In this document: piece after piece, positions 56,171-64,000 of the stretch
Layout of the letters: the number at the start of each line of letters is the position of its first letter
Position numbering within the stretch: position 1 is the first letter of the stretch
Source: Fructobacillus papyriferae
Lineage (GTDB): Bacteria; Bacillota; Bacilli; Lactobacillales; Lactobacillaceae
Assembly: GCF_018437225.1 (NCBI RefSeq)
Contig: NZ_JAAMFI010000002.1
Location: 1 to 64,000 of the forward strand
Direction: 5' to 3'
Length of the DNA stretch: 64,000 nucleotides
Program-made: the position numbers and the translations under genes
The notes under the pieces: model-generated
The model's input: only the letters and a program-made list of their open reading frames with translations
Databases searched by the model: none
What the model was told of the DNA's origin: nothing

Positions 56171-56795
56171 AGTAGAAAACGCTGTTAAAACCATTGGGAA
56201 AAAGAATGTATTAAAGGGTATAAATCTGAAATTTGACAGTGGTAAGGTGTATGGCTTAAAAGGACGAAATGGCGCGGGGAAAACAATGCTTTTACGAGCG
56301 GTTGCTGGTCTGATTCATTTGGATCGTGGCCAGGTTTCAATCGATGGGCAAATACTTCATCGTGATATTGATTTCCCAAAAGATCTGGGGCTTTTGATTG
56401 AAAGTAATAATGTCTTGCCGGATTTTACACTTAGAAAAAATCTACAGATGCTTGCAAAGATTAAAAAAGTGGCAACAGATGAAATGATTGATGAGGCGAT
56501 TAGGAGAGTTGGGTTAGAACCAGGTGATCGACGGAAAGTCCGTGAGTATTCATTGGGAATGAAACAACGTGCTGCCATTGCTCAGGCTATTTTTGAACGA
56601 CCAAGAGTCATTTTACTAGATGAACCAACTAATGCCATTGATATCGAGGGTGTTAAGTCGATTAGAGAGCTTTTTGAAGAGGAAAAAAAGCGTGGTGCAA
56701 CGATTTTGATGGCGAGCCACAATCCTGAAGATCTGAGTCTTTTAGCAGATGAAGTTATTGAGATGTCAGAAGGGAGTGTAGCGAATGCGGAATAG
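56163..56795 (+). CDS. ABC transporter ATP-binding protein of the island
   Basis: 210 residues from ATG 56163 (GGAGAAG upstream). Walker A is KGRNGAGKTMLL, the signature YSLGMKQRAAIAQ, Walker B VILLDEPTNAIDIEG and the H-loop MASHNPEDL. It is a short ABC-2/lantibiotic-immunity-type ATPase with no C-terminal extension. It overlaps membrane protein 3 by eight bases and the next gene by eleven, and should energise the complex formed by the three membrane proteins. Confidence 0.85.
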   Translation: MIEVENAVKTIGKKNVLKGINLKFDSGKVYGLKGRNGAGKTMLLRAVAGLIHLDRGQVSIDGQILHRDIDFPKDLGLLIESNNVLPDFTLRKNLQMLAKIKKVATDEMIDEAIRRVGLEPGDRRKVREYSLGMKQRAAIAQAIFERPRVILLDEPTNAIDIEGVKSIRELFEEEKKRGATILMASHNPEDLSLLADEVIEMSEGSVANAE

Positions 56796-57543
56796 CAAAA
56801 CAATTACGCGGCTCATTTTTATAAGCATCGTTGTTGTACTTTTTGGTGCTTTGCTTACTAACTATATCGGAAAGCAAATGAGTAAAAGTTCAGCAAAACG
56901 CTACGTGCCTCAAGGTGGTAAGGCTCCTGGAAAAATCAGTACGAAAAACAATCCAGCTAAGGAGTTCGCGTTAACTGGTCCTTCTACAAAAAAGAATGTC
57001 AAAGAATTAGGTTTTAAATCAGGGTTCTACGATATTCACTTGGAAGGTGGAAATTCGCAGTATTGGGATGGTGCTAGCTCTGTTAAAGATGAGTATGGTC
57101 ATTTACTAACTGACTATGAACCAATGAATCTGGAAAAAGGTAAGAAGCTCACTTTCACACCGGCAAAGTTTTCCCCATTAAGTAGGCAGGGGGAGAGTTA
57201 TGTGATTACGAATCCTGGGACATACTTACCAGAAACTCAAATTCCAACTGGACAATATAGAGTGACTTATGAAGGGAAGCTGACACCTCAATCAGCGACT
57301 CCGAATTCTAAGGCTGGATCGATGTTGATGGTGAACTTACTAACCTATGATCAGCAAACGATTCCAGAGTCATCGGAGAGTGACCATTATAATGTCACAC
57401 TTTATAAAGGTGATGCGGGTCGCGATGCACCAGCTGACGGGTTGCTTTCGATTGAAAAAGACCGTTTGGTGCATGTAACCATGTCGTTTGTTTCTGATCC
57501 ACAAGTGAAGATTATTTTGACGCCGGTCAATGGGGCTGAGTAA
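56785..57543 (+). CDS. membrane-anchored extracellular protein of the island, unknown
   Basis: A 252-residue protein with one N-terminal helix (RLIFISIVVVLFGALLTNYI) and a hydrophilic outside domain of about 220 residues. Two segments look related: GFKSGFYDIHLEGGNSQYWD and IPTGQYRVTYEGKLT, each a Gly-x-Tyr-(Asp/Arg)-(Ile/Val) beta-strand pattern, suggesting a beta-sandwich. No cysteine and no sortase motif. Its start overlaps the ATPase. It may bind the secreted protein or serve as immunity or docking factor; this is conjecture from position only. Confidence 0.65.
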   Translation: MRNSKTITRLIFISIVVVLFGALLTNYIGKQMSKSSAKRYVPQGGKAPGKISTKNNPAKEFALTGPSTKKNVKELGFKSGFYDIHLEGGNSQYWDGASSVKDEYGHLLTDYEPMNLEKGKKLTFTPAKFSPLSRQGESYVITNPGTYLPETQIPTGQYRVTYEGKLTPQSATPNSKAGSMLMVNLLTYDQQTIPESSESDHYNVTLYKGDAGRDAPADGLLSIEKDRLVHVTMSFVSDPQVKIILTPVNGAE

Positions 57544-57547
57544 TCTG

Positions 57548-57588
57548 AAAAAGAGATTCTGATAAAATTCAGAGTCTCTTTTTTCAAA
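57548..57588 (+). terminator. island operon terminator
   Basis: AAAGAGA-CTG / CAG-TCTCTTT hairpin with a T6 tract, just after the last island gene. Confidence 0.85.
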
Positions 57589-57654
57589 TTCTTTATTACC
57601 CCTTTTCCGAAAATTCCAAGTCAACAAGGTCAAAGACCTGAACTTGGGTTCGAT

Positions 57655-57748
57655 GTCGTCCCACTCAAAGAAGTGGATTTGAAAGATTAATGAATACAAA
57701 AACCGGGCGCTACCTAGTGTAGCGTCCGGTTTTGATTTGCTTAACGTT
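57655..57748 (+). repeat. right 94-bp direct repeat, containing a remnant of the lysP 3' end
   Basis: Exact copy of 79 bp of the lysP end and terminator plus 15 bp with two differences. It encodes the last 11 residues of LysP (VVPLKEVDLKD and stop) without the rest of the gene. Its right part merges into the last codons of the leftward permease gene, for which it supplies the terminator. Confidence 0.92.
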
Positions 57749-59765
57749 GCAGCTCCGTGACTTGCTTAAAGTAAGTGCGGGAGGTGATCTTGTAAATGGC
57801 GAAGTAGATGACGATCATCAGTAGAATCGTGATGGCCATAATCCAGTAAACTGCCACGCTCATTGGCACCGCGAAGGCGAGCAAGAGTTTTTGAATCATT
57901 GGGAAGGCGAAACCGAGGTGGGCAATCGAGACCACGATTGGTAGGCCGAAAAGCCAAACAATCTGCGAACGAATCGTTTTCTTGATTTCGTTTTTGGACA
58001 TGCCGACCTTCTGAAGAATGTCGAACTGATCGCGATCGGCCTTTCCTTCTGAGATTTGCTTGTAGTAAATCATCAGCCCCGTGGCCAAAATGAAGGACAG
58101 GGAGAAGAGGATGCCGATGAAGAAGAACCCACCGTAGAGGGCGTTGGACATCTTCAAGACTATCGATTTATCCTGAACTGAAATAATCGATTTGTTGTAA
58201 GGAGTAGCGCTGTTTTTGTTCTGTAAGTCACCGAAGAATTGGTCCTTTTGGTCGTCGTTGGCGTCGGTGTCAAAAAGGATTTGGCGGGTGGTCCAAGAAG
58301 CCATGTGTTCGTCAACTAGGTCGCTTGCCTTTGAATCAAAGTAGGTTGAGGCCAGCTCTTGGTAGTCAGCGTCGTTAGCCGTCACGATAATGATTTCAGG
58401 ATAGACACTGTTCGTTCCATCTGGGTAGTTCTTGATGGAAGACAACTTATCCTTGATTTGGTAGCGTTGCTTGCCATCGGAAAGGCTGCTTTTGTGAGCT
58501 AGTTGCTTGGCGTCTTTGCTGTCGCCACCCTTTTGGTAAACCAGGATCTCGTGATCGGAAAGGTTGGCCTTTTGCTTGGTCAGTTTTTCGTAGTCACTTT
58601 TCTTCATCAGCGTTCCCTGATGAACACCTTCATTATCTGATTGCGGAACAGGAATAAACTGTCCCTTTTCGTTGAACTTAGCATAGAAGGGGACGGACGT
58701 ATCGAAATCGTATTCATTCGTTATCGAGATACCGTCTTTTTTTGCGCTGCCTTGAATGGATTGGAAGCTGGGGTGATTACTTGCTGAACTCTGAGTGGAG
58801 CTAACAATTGTCGTCCTTGGGAAAAGGTTGTTCACGAGGCTGCTTTTTCCAAAGAACATGGAAGCAGTCGTCAAGGCCACCACCAAGGTCATGGTCGAGA
58901 GCAAGGTGATGGAAGCTAATCCGACTGCATTTTGCTTCATTCGAAAGAGCATGTTGGAGACGGTGATGAAGTGCTTGCTTTGGTAGTAGTAGCTATCCTT
59001 CTTCTGCAGTGCTTTTAGAACCAAGGTCGAGGCTGCCATGAAGAGCAGGTAGGTCGCGATGATGATCAAAAGGGCCGCGACAAAGAACTGCTTGATGGCC
59101 TTAACGGGTGTTGGCACTGTCAAAGACAGGCCGTAACCAATAACCAAAGCGGTCAAACCGAGCAAGAAGAGCAGCCAACGATTCTTTGGCTGGTTAGCGG
59201 CCTTCTTTTCGGACTTCATCAAGTCCAAGGTCTTGGTCCGGTAAACTGCCACACCGTCAACAATCGTCAAGACGAAGAAGATGGCGGTGAAAATGGCTAC
59301 CGTGAAGAGCAGGGCGGGGATGGAGAAGTCCAGTTTGAATGAGGCGCCGTTGATTAATTTGATCAAGAGCAGAATCATCAACTTGGCGAAAACAAAGCCG
59401 GAAACCAGGCCAATCAAGAGGCTGGCTACAAAGGAAATTCCTTGTTGGATGAAGGAAATCTTGAGCAGATCCTTCTTCTTTAAGCCGAGAATGCTATAGA
59501 GTCCGAACTCCTTTTGCTTGCCTTTTCGCAAAAAGGAGTAGGAGTAGATCATAATGACAACGGACAGCAAGCCGATGACCACCTGGCCTAGGACCAAAAG
59601 GAGGCGGACAATGTCAGCCATCATCAGACTTTTAACGCCCGGTGCGTCAATCAACAACTGCATCAAGAAGTTTAAGGCGATGGCGGTGGAGGCCGCTAGC
59701 AAGAAAGGTAGGTAGCTTTCCCGATTTTTGCGAAGCGAATCGAAAGCGAGTTTGAAATGAAACAT
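57741..59765 (-). CDS. BceB-like ABC permease (FtsX domain, antimicrobial peptide resistance)
   Basis: A 674-residue permease. Ten helices are expected: one at the N-terminus, an FtsX-like core (SFLRKGKQKEFGLYSILGLKKKDL), then after the eighth region a large extracellular domain of about 200 residues (about 310-530), and a final FtsX block (QISEGKADRDQFDILQKVGMSKNEI). This is the BceB layout; the large loop recognises peptide antibiotics such as bacitracin. Two bases after its ATPase. It and LysP converge on a shared terminator. Confidence 0.93.
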   Translation of the reverse strand: MFHFKLAFDSLRKNRESYLPFLLAASTAIALNFLMQLLIDAPGVKSLMMADIVRLLLVLGQVVIGLLSVVIMIYSYSFLRKGKQKEFGLYSILGLKKKDLLKISFIQQGISFVASLLIGLVSGFVFAKLMILLLIKLINGASFKLDFSIPALLFTVAIFTAIFFVLTIVDGVAVYRTKTLDLMKSEKKAANQPKNRWLLFLLGLTALVIGYGLSLTVPTPVKAIKQFFVAALLIIIATYLLFMAASTLVLKALQKKDSYYYQSKHFITVSNMLFRMKQNAVGLASITLLSTMTLVVALTTASMFFGKSSLVNNLFPRTTIVSSTQSSASNHPSFQSIQGSAKKDGISITNEYDFDTSVPFYAKFNEKGQFIPVPQSDNEGVHQGTLMKKSDYEKLTKQKANLSDHEILVYQKGGDSKDAKQLAHKSSLSDGKQRYQIKDKLSSIKNYPDGTNSVYPEIIIVTANDADYQELASTYFDSKASDLVDEHMASWTTRQILFDTDANDDQKDQFFGDLQNKNSATPYNKSIISVQDKSIVLKMSNALYGGFFFIGILFSLSFILATGLMIYYKQISEGKADRDQFDILQKVGMSKNEIKKTIRSQIVWLFGLPIVVSIAHLGFAFPMIQKLLLAFAVPMSVAVYWIMAITILLMIVIYFAIYKITSRTYFKQVTELQR

Positions 59766-59766
59766 C

Positions 59767-60522
59767 TTAAGCTTGCCCTCCCAGCATGTTGGTCATCGCA
59801 TCGTTGATGGCAACCAACATTTCCTGTTCGGATTTGTCACCGCGGTAGAGCTGGTGGAAGACGGTTCCGTCCTTAATAAAGAGGACACGGCCAGCGTGCG
59901 ATGCGGAAAGAGAAGAGTGGGTCACCATCAGAATCGTCTGGCCGGCTTCGTGGCAGTCACCAAAGACGTTTAGAATATCTTCGGCATTCTTGGAATCCAA
60001 AGCCCCGGTTGGCTCGTCACAGAGCAACAACTCTGGTTTGGTAATCAAGGCGCGACCGATGGCCACGCGTTGCTGCTGTCCTCCGGACAATTCGTAGGGG
60101 TATTTGTTCAGCAAATCGGCGATCCCCAACTGCTTGGCCAAGACGTCCAACTTTTCTTCCTTGCCCTTGGTATTTTTGGCCAAGACCAATGGTAAGTAGA
60201 TGTTGTCTTTAACCGAAAGCGTGTCCAGCAAATTAAAGTCCTGGAAAACGAAGCCCAAGTGGTCTCGTCGGTATTCGGCCAAGTTCTTGTCCTTCAATGA
60301 AGCGAGTTCGTCGCCGTTCAAAAGAATGTGACCAGCCGTTGGCTTGTCTAAAGTGGCGATACAGTTCAGCAAGGTCGACTTACCGGAACCGGACTCGCCC
60401 ATGATGGCAATGAATTCGCCTTCATCGACTTGGAAGTCGACGTCCTTTAAGGCCTGAACCTTCTGCGTGGAACGCTTGGATTTGTATTCTTTTTTGAGAT
60501 GATTTACGGATAATAGTGCCAT
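59767..60522 (-). CDS. BceA-like ABC ATPase
   Basis: A 251-residue MacB/BceA-type ATPase: Walker A GESGSGKSTLLN, signature LSGGQQQRVAIGRAL, Walker B LLLCDEPTGALDSKN, H-loop MVTHSSLSA. It drives the BceB-like permease to remove peptide antibiotics from lipid II cycle targets and to signal to the kinase. AAAGGAG precedes the start. Confidence 0.95.
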   Translation of the reverse strand: MALLSVNHLKKEYKSKRSTQKVQALKDVDFQVDEGEFIAIMGESGSGKSTLLNCIATLDKPTAGHILLNGDELASLKDKNLAEYRRDHLGFVFQDFNLLDTLSVKDNIYLPLVLAKNTKGKEEKLDVLAKQLGIADLLNKYPYELSGGQQQRVAIGRALITKPELLLCDEPTGALDSKNAEDILNVFGDCHEAGQTILMVTHSSLSASHAGRVLFIKDGTVFHQLYRGDKSEQEMLVAINDAMTNMLGGQA

Positions 60523-60563
60523 GTTTTTGGCTCCTTTATTGATTGATGACTCTAGCTTAACGT

Positions 60564-60604
60564 AAAAAGGACGGCGCCCGTGCTTACAGGCCGGGCCGCC
60601 ATCC
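60564..60604 (-). terminator. terminator between the sensor kinase gene and the ABC genes
   Basis: A GC-rich hairpin on the minus strand (GGATGGCGGCCCG / CGGGCGCCGTCC, one bulge) followed by T5. It separates the two-component genes from bceAB-like genes, leaving only about 45 bases before the ATPase start. Confidence 0.8.
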
Positions 60605-60620
60605 TTACAAAGTTGTTAGC

Positions 60621-61616
60621 TTACTGTAAATGCTGTTGTCGGCAGTCAATGGTCACCGTCGTTCCGACGCCAACGGTCGATTCGATCTGGATAGGGTGAC
60701 CCAGCCGGTCCAGAATTTCTTTGACCAAATAAAGGCCAAGTCCGGAGGCGTTATCTTCCACTCGGCCATTGAAACCGGTGTAACCTTGATTGAAGACCTG
60801 GGGTAGATCAGCGGCATCGATGCCGATTCCGCTGTCTTTGATGACGATCTGCTGATCCTTGGTGCAGGCAATCTGCAACCCACCTTCTTTGGTGTACTTA
60901 ATGGCGTTAAAAATTACTTGCTCCAGGGCAAAACGGAGCCATTTGCTATCGGAAACCATGGTGAAGTCGGCGTCTTCAATCTGCAAAGACAAGTCCTTTT
61001 CGATGAAGAAGACCTTGTATTCTTTGACGACTTTTAAGACAAGCTTTCGGGCAGACAGCGGCTGCAGCTCGAGGTCAGCGTTCATGTCTTGCAGCCGGAT
61101 GAAGGATAGGAGCATGTCCAGATACTGGTTGATCAAAAAGAGCTGTTCTTTGGTCTGCTTGACGTTGATTGTTTCGGTCTGGTTCATCAGATCCAAGACG
61201 GATAGGGGCACTTTAATTTGATGGACCCAAAGGGCGTAGTAGTCTTCTAACTTTTGCTTCTCTTCGAAATTGGCTTCGGCCAATTTTTTGTTTTGCTCAG
61301 CAAGCTTTTCGAGTAATTCAGCCAAGAGTGTTTCCTGACTGCTTTGAGCCAAGCCGGCCTCGAGCTCGTCTACTTCCTTTTCGGCAAGGGCAGCTTTGGC
61401 CAAACGACGCTTTTTGCACCAGCGAACCGCCACAATCAAGGTGATGATTAGCAGCAGATAGCATTGGGGGATGAGCAAGGTCGACAAAAGGGTCTCGTCT
61501 TGATCCTGTAGGATGGTCACCCAGAACTCGAGGACTACCGTTAGCAAAAAGAAACAGTATAGGTAGAAATAGTCTTTTAAAAAGGCAAGGGCCTCCTTCA
61601 GAAAATGCTTAATCAT
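60621..61616 (-). CDS. BceS-like intramembrane-sensing histidine kinase
   Basis: 331 residues from ATG 61616, overlapping the regulator stop by eight bases; an upstream in-frame start would add a long out-of-family segment lying within the regulator gene. Two adjacent N-terminal helices with almost no external loop (YLYCFFLLTVVLEFW, LIPQCYLLLIITLIVAV), then a coiled coil, the H-box ALWVHQIKVPLS, N-box FNAIKYT and G boxes DSGIGID, SGLGLYLVKEI. Kinases of this type sense through the associated ABC permease. Confidence 0.93.
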   Translation of the reverse strand: MIKHFLKEALAFLKDYFYLYCFFLLTVVLEFWVTILQDQDETLLSTLLIPQCYLLLIITLIVAVRWCKKRRLAKAALAEKEVDELEAGLAQSSQETLLAELLEKLAEQNKKLAEANFEEKQKLEDYYALWVHQIKVPLSVLDLMNQTETINVKQTKEQLFLINQYLDMLLSFIRLQDMNADLELQPLSARKLVLKVVKEYKVFFIEKDLSLQIEDADFTMVSDSKWLRFALEQVIFNAIKYTKEGGLQIACTKDQQIVIKDSGIGIDAADLPQVFNQGYTGFNGRVEDNASGLGLYLVKEILDRLGHPIQIESTVGVGTTVTIDCRQQHLQ

Positions 61617-62289
61617 GAAGAACCAGCCCTTCTCCCTTAATGGTCTGCAGGTGTTGGTCGAAGGCGATGGACTTGGTCTTGGTGCGAATTCGGTTGACCA
61701 TAACCGAAAGGGTGTTGCGGTCAACAAAGAGATCGTCGTCCCACAGTTCACTCATTAACTCTTCTTTGGAAACGACCTGGCCGGCGTTTTCAAAGAGTGG
61801 GAAGAGCAGTTTGGTTTCGTTTTTGCTTAGTGAGACTTGCTCCTTGCCAAAGGCCAGGCTGTTATCCAAAATGTTTAGGGCAAAGCCGGCAAAGGAAAGG
61901 GTGGCCGAATTGATGCCGCCTTGTGCTTCGGTTCGTTTAAGCAACGCTTGGATTTTGACAATTAGCAAATCCAAATTAAAGGGCTTGGTCATGTAGTCGT
62001 CTGCCCCGAGGTTCATCGCCATAATTTGGTCGGCATCTTCGGTCCGTGAAGACAGGAAAATGATGGGCAGATCAGAGGATTTGCGAATGGCCTGCGTCCA
62101 ATAGAAGCCGTTAAAGAAGGGCAGGTTCACGTCCATCAAGACAAGATCTGGCGCAAAGGCCGCCACTTCGGTAGCAACCTGGTGGAAGTCCTGGCAGGAT
62201 GCAGTGGAAAAACCCCAACCGGTGAGGCCCTTTTCCAAAAGGTCGACGATTTCTTGATTGTCTTCAACGATGAAAAGACGCTTGTCCAT
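61609..62289 (-). CDS. BceR-like OmpR-family response regulator
   Basis: A 226-residue regulator: acidic pocket IVEDNQE, phosphoacceptor in LVLMDVNLPF, MTKPFNLDLL with the switch lysine, and a C-terminal winged helix (SLSKNETKLLFPLFENAGQVV). It begins the leftward regulator-kinase-ATPase-permease module and probably activates the ABC genes when peptide antibiotics are sensed. Confidence 0.94.
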   Translation of the reverse strand: MDKRLFIVEDNQEIVDLLEKGLTGWGFSTASCQDFHQVATEVAAFAPDLVLMDVNLPFFNGFYWTQAIRKSSDLPIIFLSSRTEDADQIMAMNLGADDYMTKPFNLDLLIVKIQALLKRTEAQGGINSATLSFAGFALNILDNSLAFGKEQVSLSKNETKLLFPLFENAGQVVSKEELMSELWDDDLFVDRNTLSVMVNRIRTKTKSIAFDQHLQTIKGEGLVLHD

Positions 62290-62432
62290 GGGCTTTCCTT
62301 TCTACATATATAAAGGTGGAGAAACTATGGTTATTTTACCACAGGGAGTGTTTTAGAAAATCTTATTAAAAGTTAGAATTTTTGAGCCAATCATCTATTA
62401 CCCTTTTCCCACAAATTTGTCAAGAATTTTCC

Positions 62433-62460
62433 TTGTATTTTTCGAAAAGACTCGTATAAT
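62433..62460 (+). promoter_or_regulatory. rpoB promoter
   Basis: -35 TTGTAT (62433-62438), 16-base spacer, -10 TATAAT (62455-62460). The stretch 62290-62432 between the divergent units also must hold the leftward promoter of the Bce module, for which I see no convincing match. Confidence 0.75.
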
Positions 62461-62464
62461 AGTA

Positions 62465-62660
62465 CTTAGTAACACTGTAAATAAATATGGCGACTGGTGA
62501 TCTATTGTCCATCAGCGCCCTCATAGCAGGCAAGGTCCGCGCTTTTTAAAGTTGCGAGACTTGCTTTTTTTGTGCCTTTCGACGCAAAAATGAGGGCTTT
62601 TTCGTTAATTTTTCCAAAAAATTTTATATTTATTTTGCATGAACAGTGAATTTTAGATGA
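62465..62660 (+). promoter_or_regulatory. structured rpoB leader, probable Lacto-rpoB-type element
   Basis: A leader of about 200 nt before rpoB. GGCG-CTG-TGAT / ATCA-GCGCC forms a 5' helix (about 62490-62519). Its 3' strand overlaps GCCCTCAT (62517-62524), which pairs with ATGAGGGC (62590-62597), followed by T5; an inner hairpin GCAAG / CTTGC (about 62530-62553) is followed by T7. These nested, mutually exclusive terminator-like hairpins suggest attenuation. The position fits the Lacto-rpoB motif known from Lactobacillales; I could not match its consensus base by base. Confidence 0.6.
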
Positions 62661-62670
62661 GGTGATAAGT

Positions 62671-64000
62671 GTGGCAGGACATTTAGTAAAATACGGTAAA
62701 TATCGTACCCGTCGGTCTTATTCGAAGATTAAGGAAGTCCTTGATCTCCCTAATTTGATCGAAGTGCAAACAGCATCTTATAAGTGGTTCCTTGATGAAG
62801 GAATCAAAGAGATGTTTAACGATATCATGCCAATTGAGGACTTCCAAGGCAATCTGTCGTTGGAGTACGTTGACTACCAATTGATGGAGCCAAAGTACAA
62901 CATCGATGAAGCCCGTGAGCATGATGCAAACTACTCAGCACCGTTGCACGTGACGTTGCGCTTGACGAACAAGGAAACTGGTGAAATCAAGTCGCAAGAC
63001 GTCTTCTTTGGTGATTTCCCATTGATGACGGAGCAAGGTACTTTCATTATTAATGGTGCCGAACGAGTTATCGTTTCACAACTTGTGCGCTCACCTGGTA
63101 TCTATTACAACCAGGAAGCGGACAAGAACGGTCGCCCACACTTTGGTACGACGGTGATCCCAAACCGTGGTGCTTGGTTGGAATATGAAACGGATGCCAA
63201 GGGAATTGCCAACGTTCGAATCGATCGGACGCGTAAGCTCTTGATGACGGAATTGGTTCGCGCCCTCGGGTTCGGTTCAGATTCTGACATCTTGGACATT
63301 TTCTCTGACCAATACGACGCCTTGAACATGACGTTGGAAAAGGACGTTCACAAGAACATGTCCGATTCCCGTGTTGAAGAATCATTGAAGGACATCTACG
63401 AACGTTTGCGTCCAGGCGAACCAAAGACGGCCGACTCATCTCGTGCCCTTTTGGTTGCCCGCTTCTTCGATCCAAAGCGTTACGATTTGGCACCCGTTGG
63501 TCGCTATAAGATCAACAAGAAGTTGTCACTCAAAAACCGTTTGTTGAACCAGACTTTGGCCGAAACGTTGGCTGATCCTGACTCTGGTGAAATCATCGCG
63601 GAAAAGGGAACGGTTGTCGACAAGGCTGTGATGGCCAAGTTGGCCCCATTCTTGGACAACCCTGACTTCAAGACGGTGACCTACACGCCATCTGGCGATG
63701 CGGTTTTGCAAGACGAAGTGGTGTTGCAAAAGATCAAGATTGAATCACCTGAAAACCCAGACAAGACCTTGCTCTTGATTGGTAACGGTCACTTGCCAGA
63801 ATCCGAACACAACGTTCGGCCAGCCGACATTATCGCTGGTATGAACTACTTCATGAACTTGCAAGAAGGCGTTGGCCAAGTTGATGATATCGATCACTTG
63901 GGTAACCGTCGGATTCGTTCCGTTGGTGAATTGTTGCAAAACCAATTCCGAATTGGTTTGACTCGTATGGAACGTGTCGTTCGTGAACGCATGTCCATCC
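62671..64000 (+). CDS. rpoB: RNA polymerase subunit beta, N-terminal part (continues beyond the window)
   Basis: An open frame of 443 codons from GTG 62671 (GAGGTG seven bases upstream), cut by the window end. Typical beta-subunit segments are [77 protein letters not shown] in part, and the end approaches [14 protein letters not shown], which precedes the rifampicin region. The first catalytic regions and rpoC lie outside. Confidence 0.97.
   Translation, partial: MAGHLVKYGKYRTRRSYSKIKEVLDLPNLIEVQTASYKWFLDEGIKEMFNDIMPIEDFQGNLSLEYVDYQLMEPKYNIDEAREHDANYSAPLHVTLRLTNKETGEIKSQDVFFGDFPLMTEQGTFIINGAERVIVSQLVRSPGIYYNQEADKNGRPHFGTTVIPNRGAWLEYETDAKGIANVRIDRTRKLLMTELVRALGFGSDSDILDIFSDQYDALNMTLEKDVHKNMSDSRVEESLKDIYERLRPGEPKTADSSRALLVARFFDPKRYDLAPVGRYKINKKLSLKNRLLNQTLAETLADPDSGEIIAEKGTVVDKAVMAKLAPFLDNPDFKTVTYTPSGDAVLQDEVVLQKIKIESPENPDKTLLLIGNGHLPESEHNVRPADIIAGMNYFMNLQEGVGQVDDIDHLGNRRIRSVGELLQNQFRIGLTRMERVVRERMSI

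Noticed and set aside
53600-57600. Insertion sequence or prophage explanation for the AT-rich island
   Set aside because: No transposase, integrase or phage gene and no terminal inverted repeats were found; only the long direct repeats support mobility.
60535-60640. Repeats TAGCTTAACGTAA and TAGCTTACTGTAA as BceR binding sites
   Set aside because: Spacing and sequence do not fit the known BceR-type inverted repeat, and one copy lies behind the kinase gene's stop.

Overview
The window is a replication-origin region of a low-to-medium GC Gram-positive lactic acid bacterium. Gene content, the T-box and L-box leaders, the DnaA/parS layout and family-level protein signatures fit the Leuconostocaceae (Fructobacillus, Convivina or Leuconostoc-like); the fairly G+C-rich coding sequence of most genes favours a Fructobacillus-like genome. 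This is an inference from reading and was not computed. No phage genes, transposases or CRISPR arrays were seen. Layout: 1-480 holds tandem sigma70-type promoters and a pre-rRNA-like leader firing leftwards out of the window (an rRNA operon is inferred just beyond base 1). 484-1224 is an orphan LytTR regulator. 1272-10164 is the classical leftward block gyrA-gyrB-recF-yaaA-dnaN-dnaA. oriC is bipartite: DnaA boxes upstream of dnaA (about 10244-10533), and DnaA boxes plus a DnaA-trio-like tract between dnaA and dnaN (about 8650-8768). To the right everything housekeeping runs rightwards: rpmH-rnpA-yidC, a CorA-type transporter, an MscL-like channel with a 56-residue membrane protein, two perfect parS sites (13913-13956), and an esterase-like hydrolase. 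Transcription therefore follows replication on both arms. From 14.9 to 32 kb lies metabolism and transport: an FAD/NAD(P)-binding protein, T-box-controlled tyrS, a candidate structured ncRNA, two ABC systems (one behind an unusual structured attenuator-like leader), a nitroreductase divergent from an Rrf2 regulator that is overlapped by a CrcB fluoride-channel pair, DegV, hemolysin III, a cytoplasmic alpha-carbonic anhydrase, two drug-efflux MFS proteins and PepO. From 32 to 51 kb come tRNA-Tyr and tRNA-Gln, pgk, a HelD-like helicase, coaA, an MFS-DUF4811 pair, a cold-shock protein, gpmA, the complete F1Fo ATP synthase operon atpBEFHAGDC, a LysM wall protein, tRNA-Glu, a ketopantoate reductase-like gene and trpS. 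The most interesting accessory segment is 53.4-57.7 kb. A strikingly AT-rich block encodes a secreted DUF2712-like protein, three overlapping membrane proteins, an ABC ATPase and a membrane-anchored extracellular protein. It sits between lysP (behind a lysine riboswitch) and a Bce-type peptide-sensing/detoxification module (response regulator, intramembrane-sensing kinase, ABC ATPase, FtsX-like permease). The block is bounded by 94-bp direct repeats made of the lysP 3' end, its terminator and the end of the Bce permease gene, so it looks like an insertion that duplicated its target. The window ends inside rpoB, preceded by a structured leader resembling the Lacto-rpoB element.
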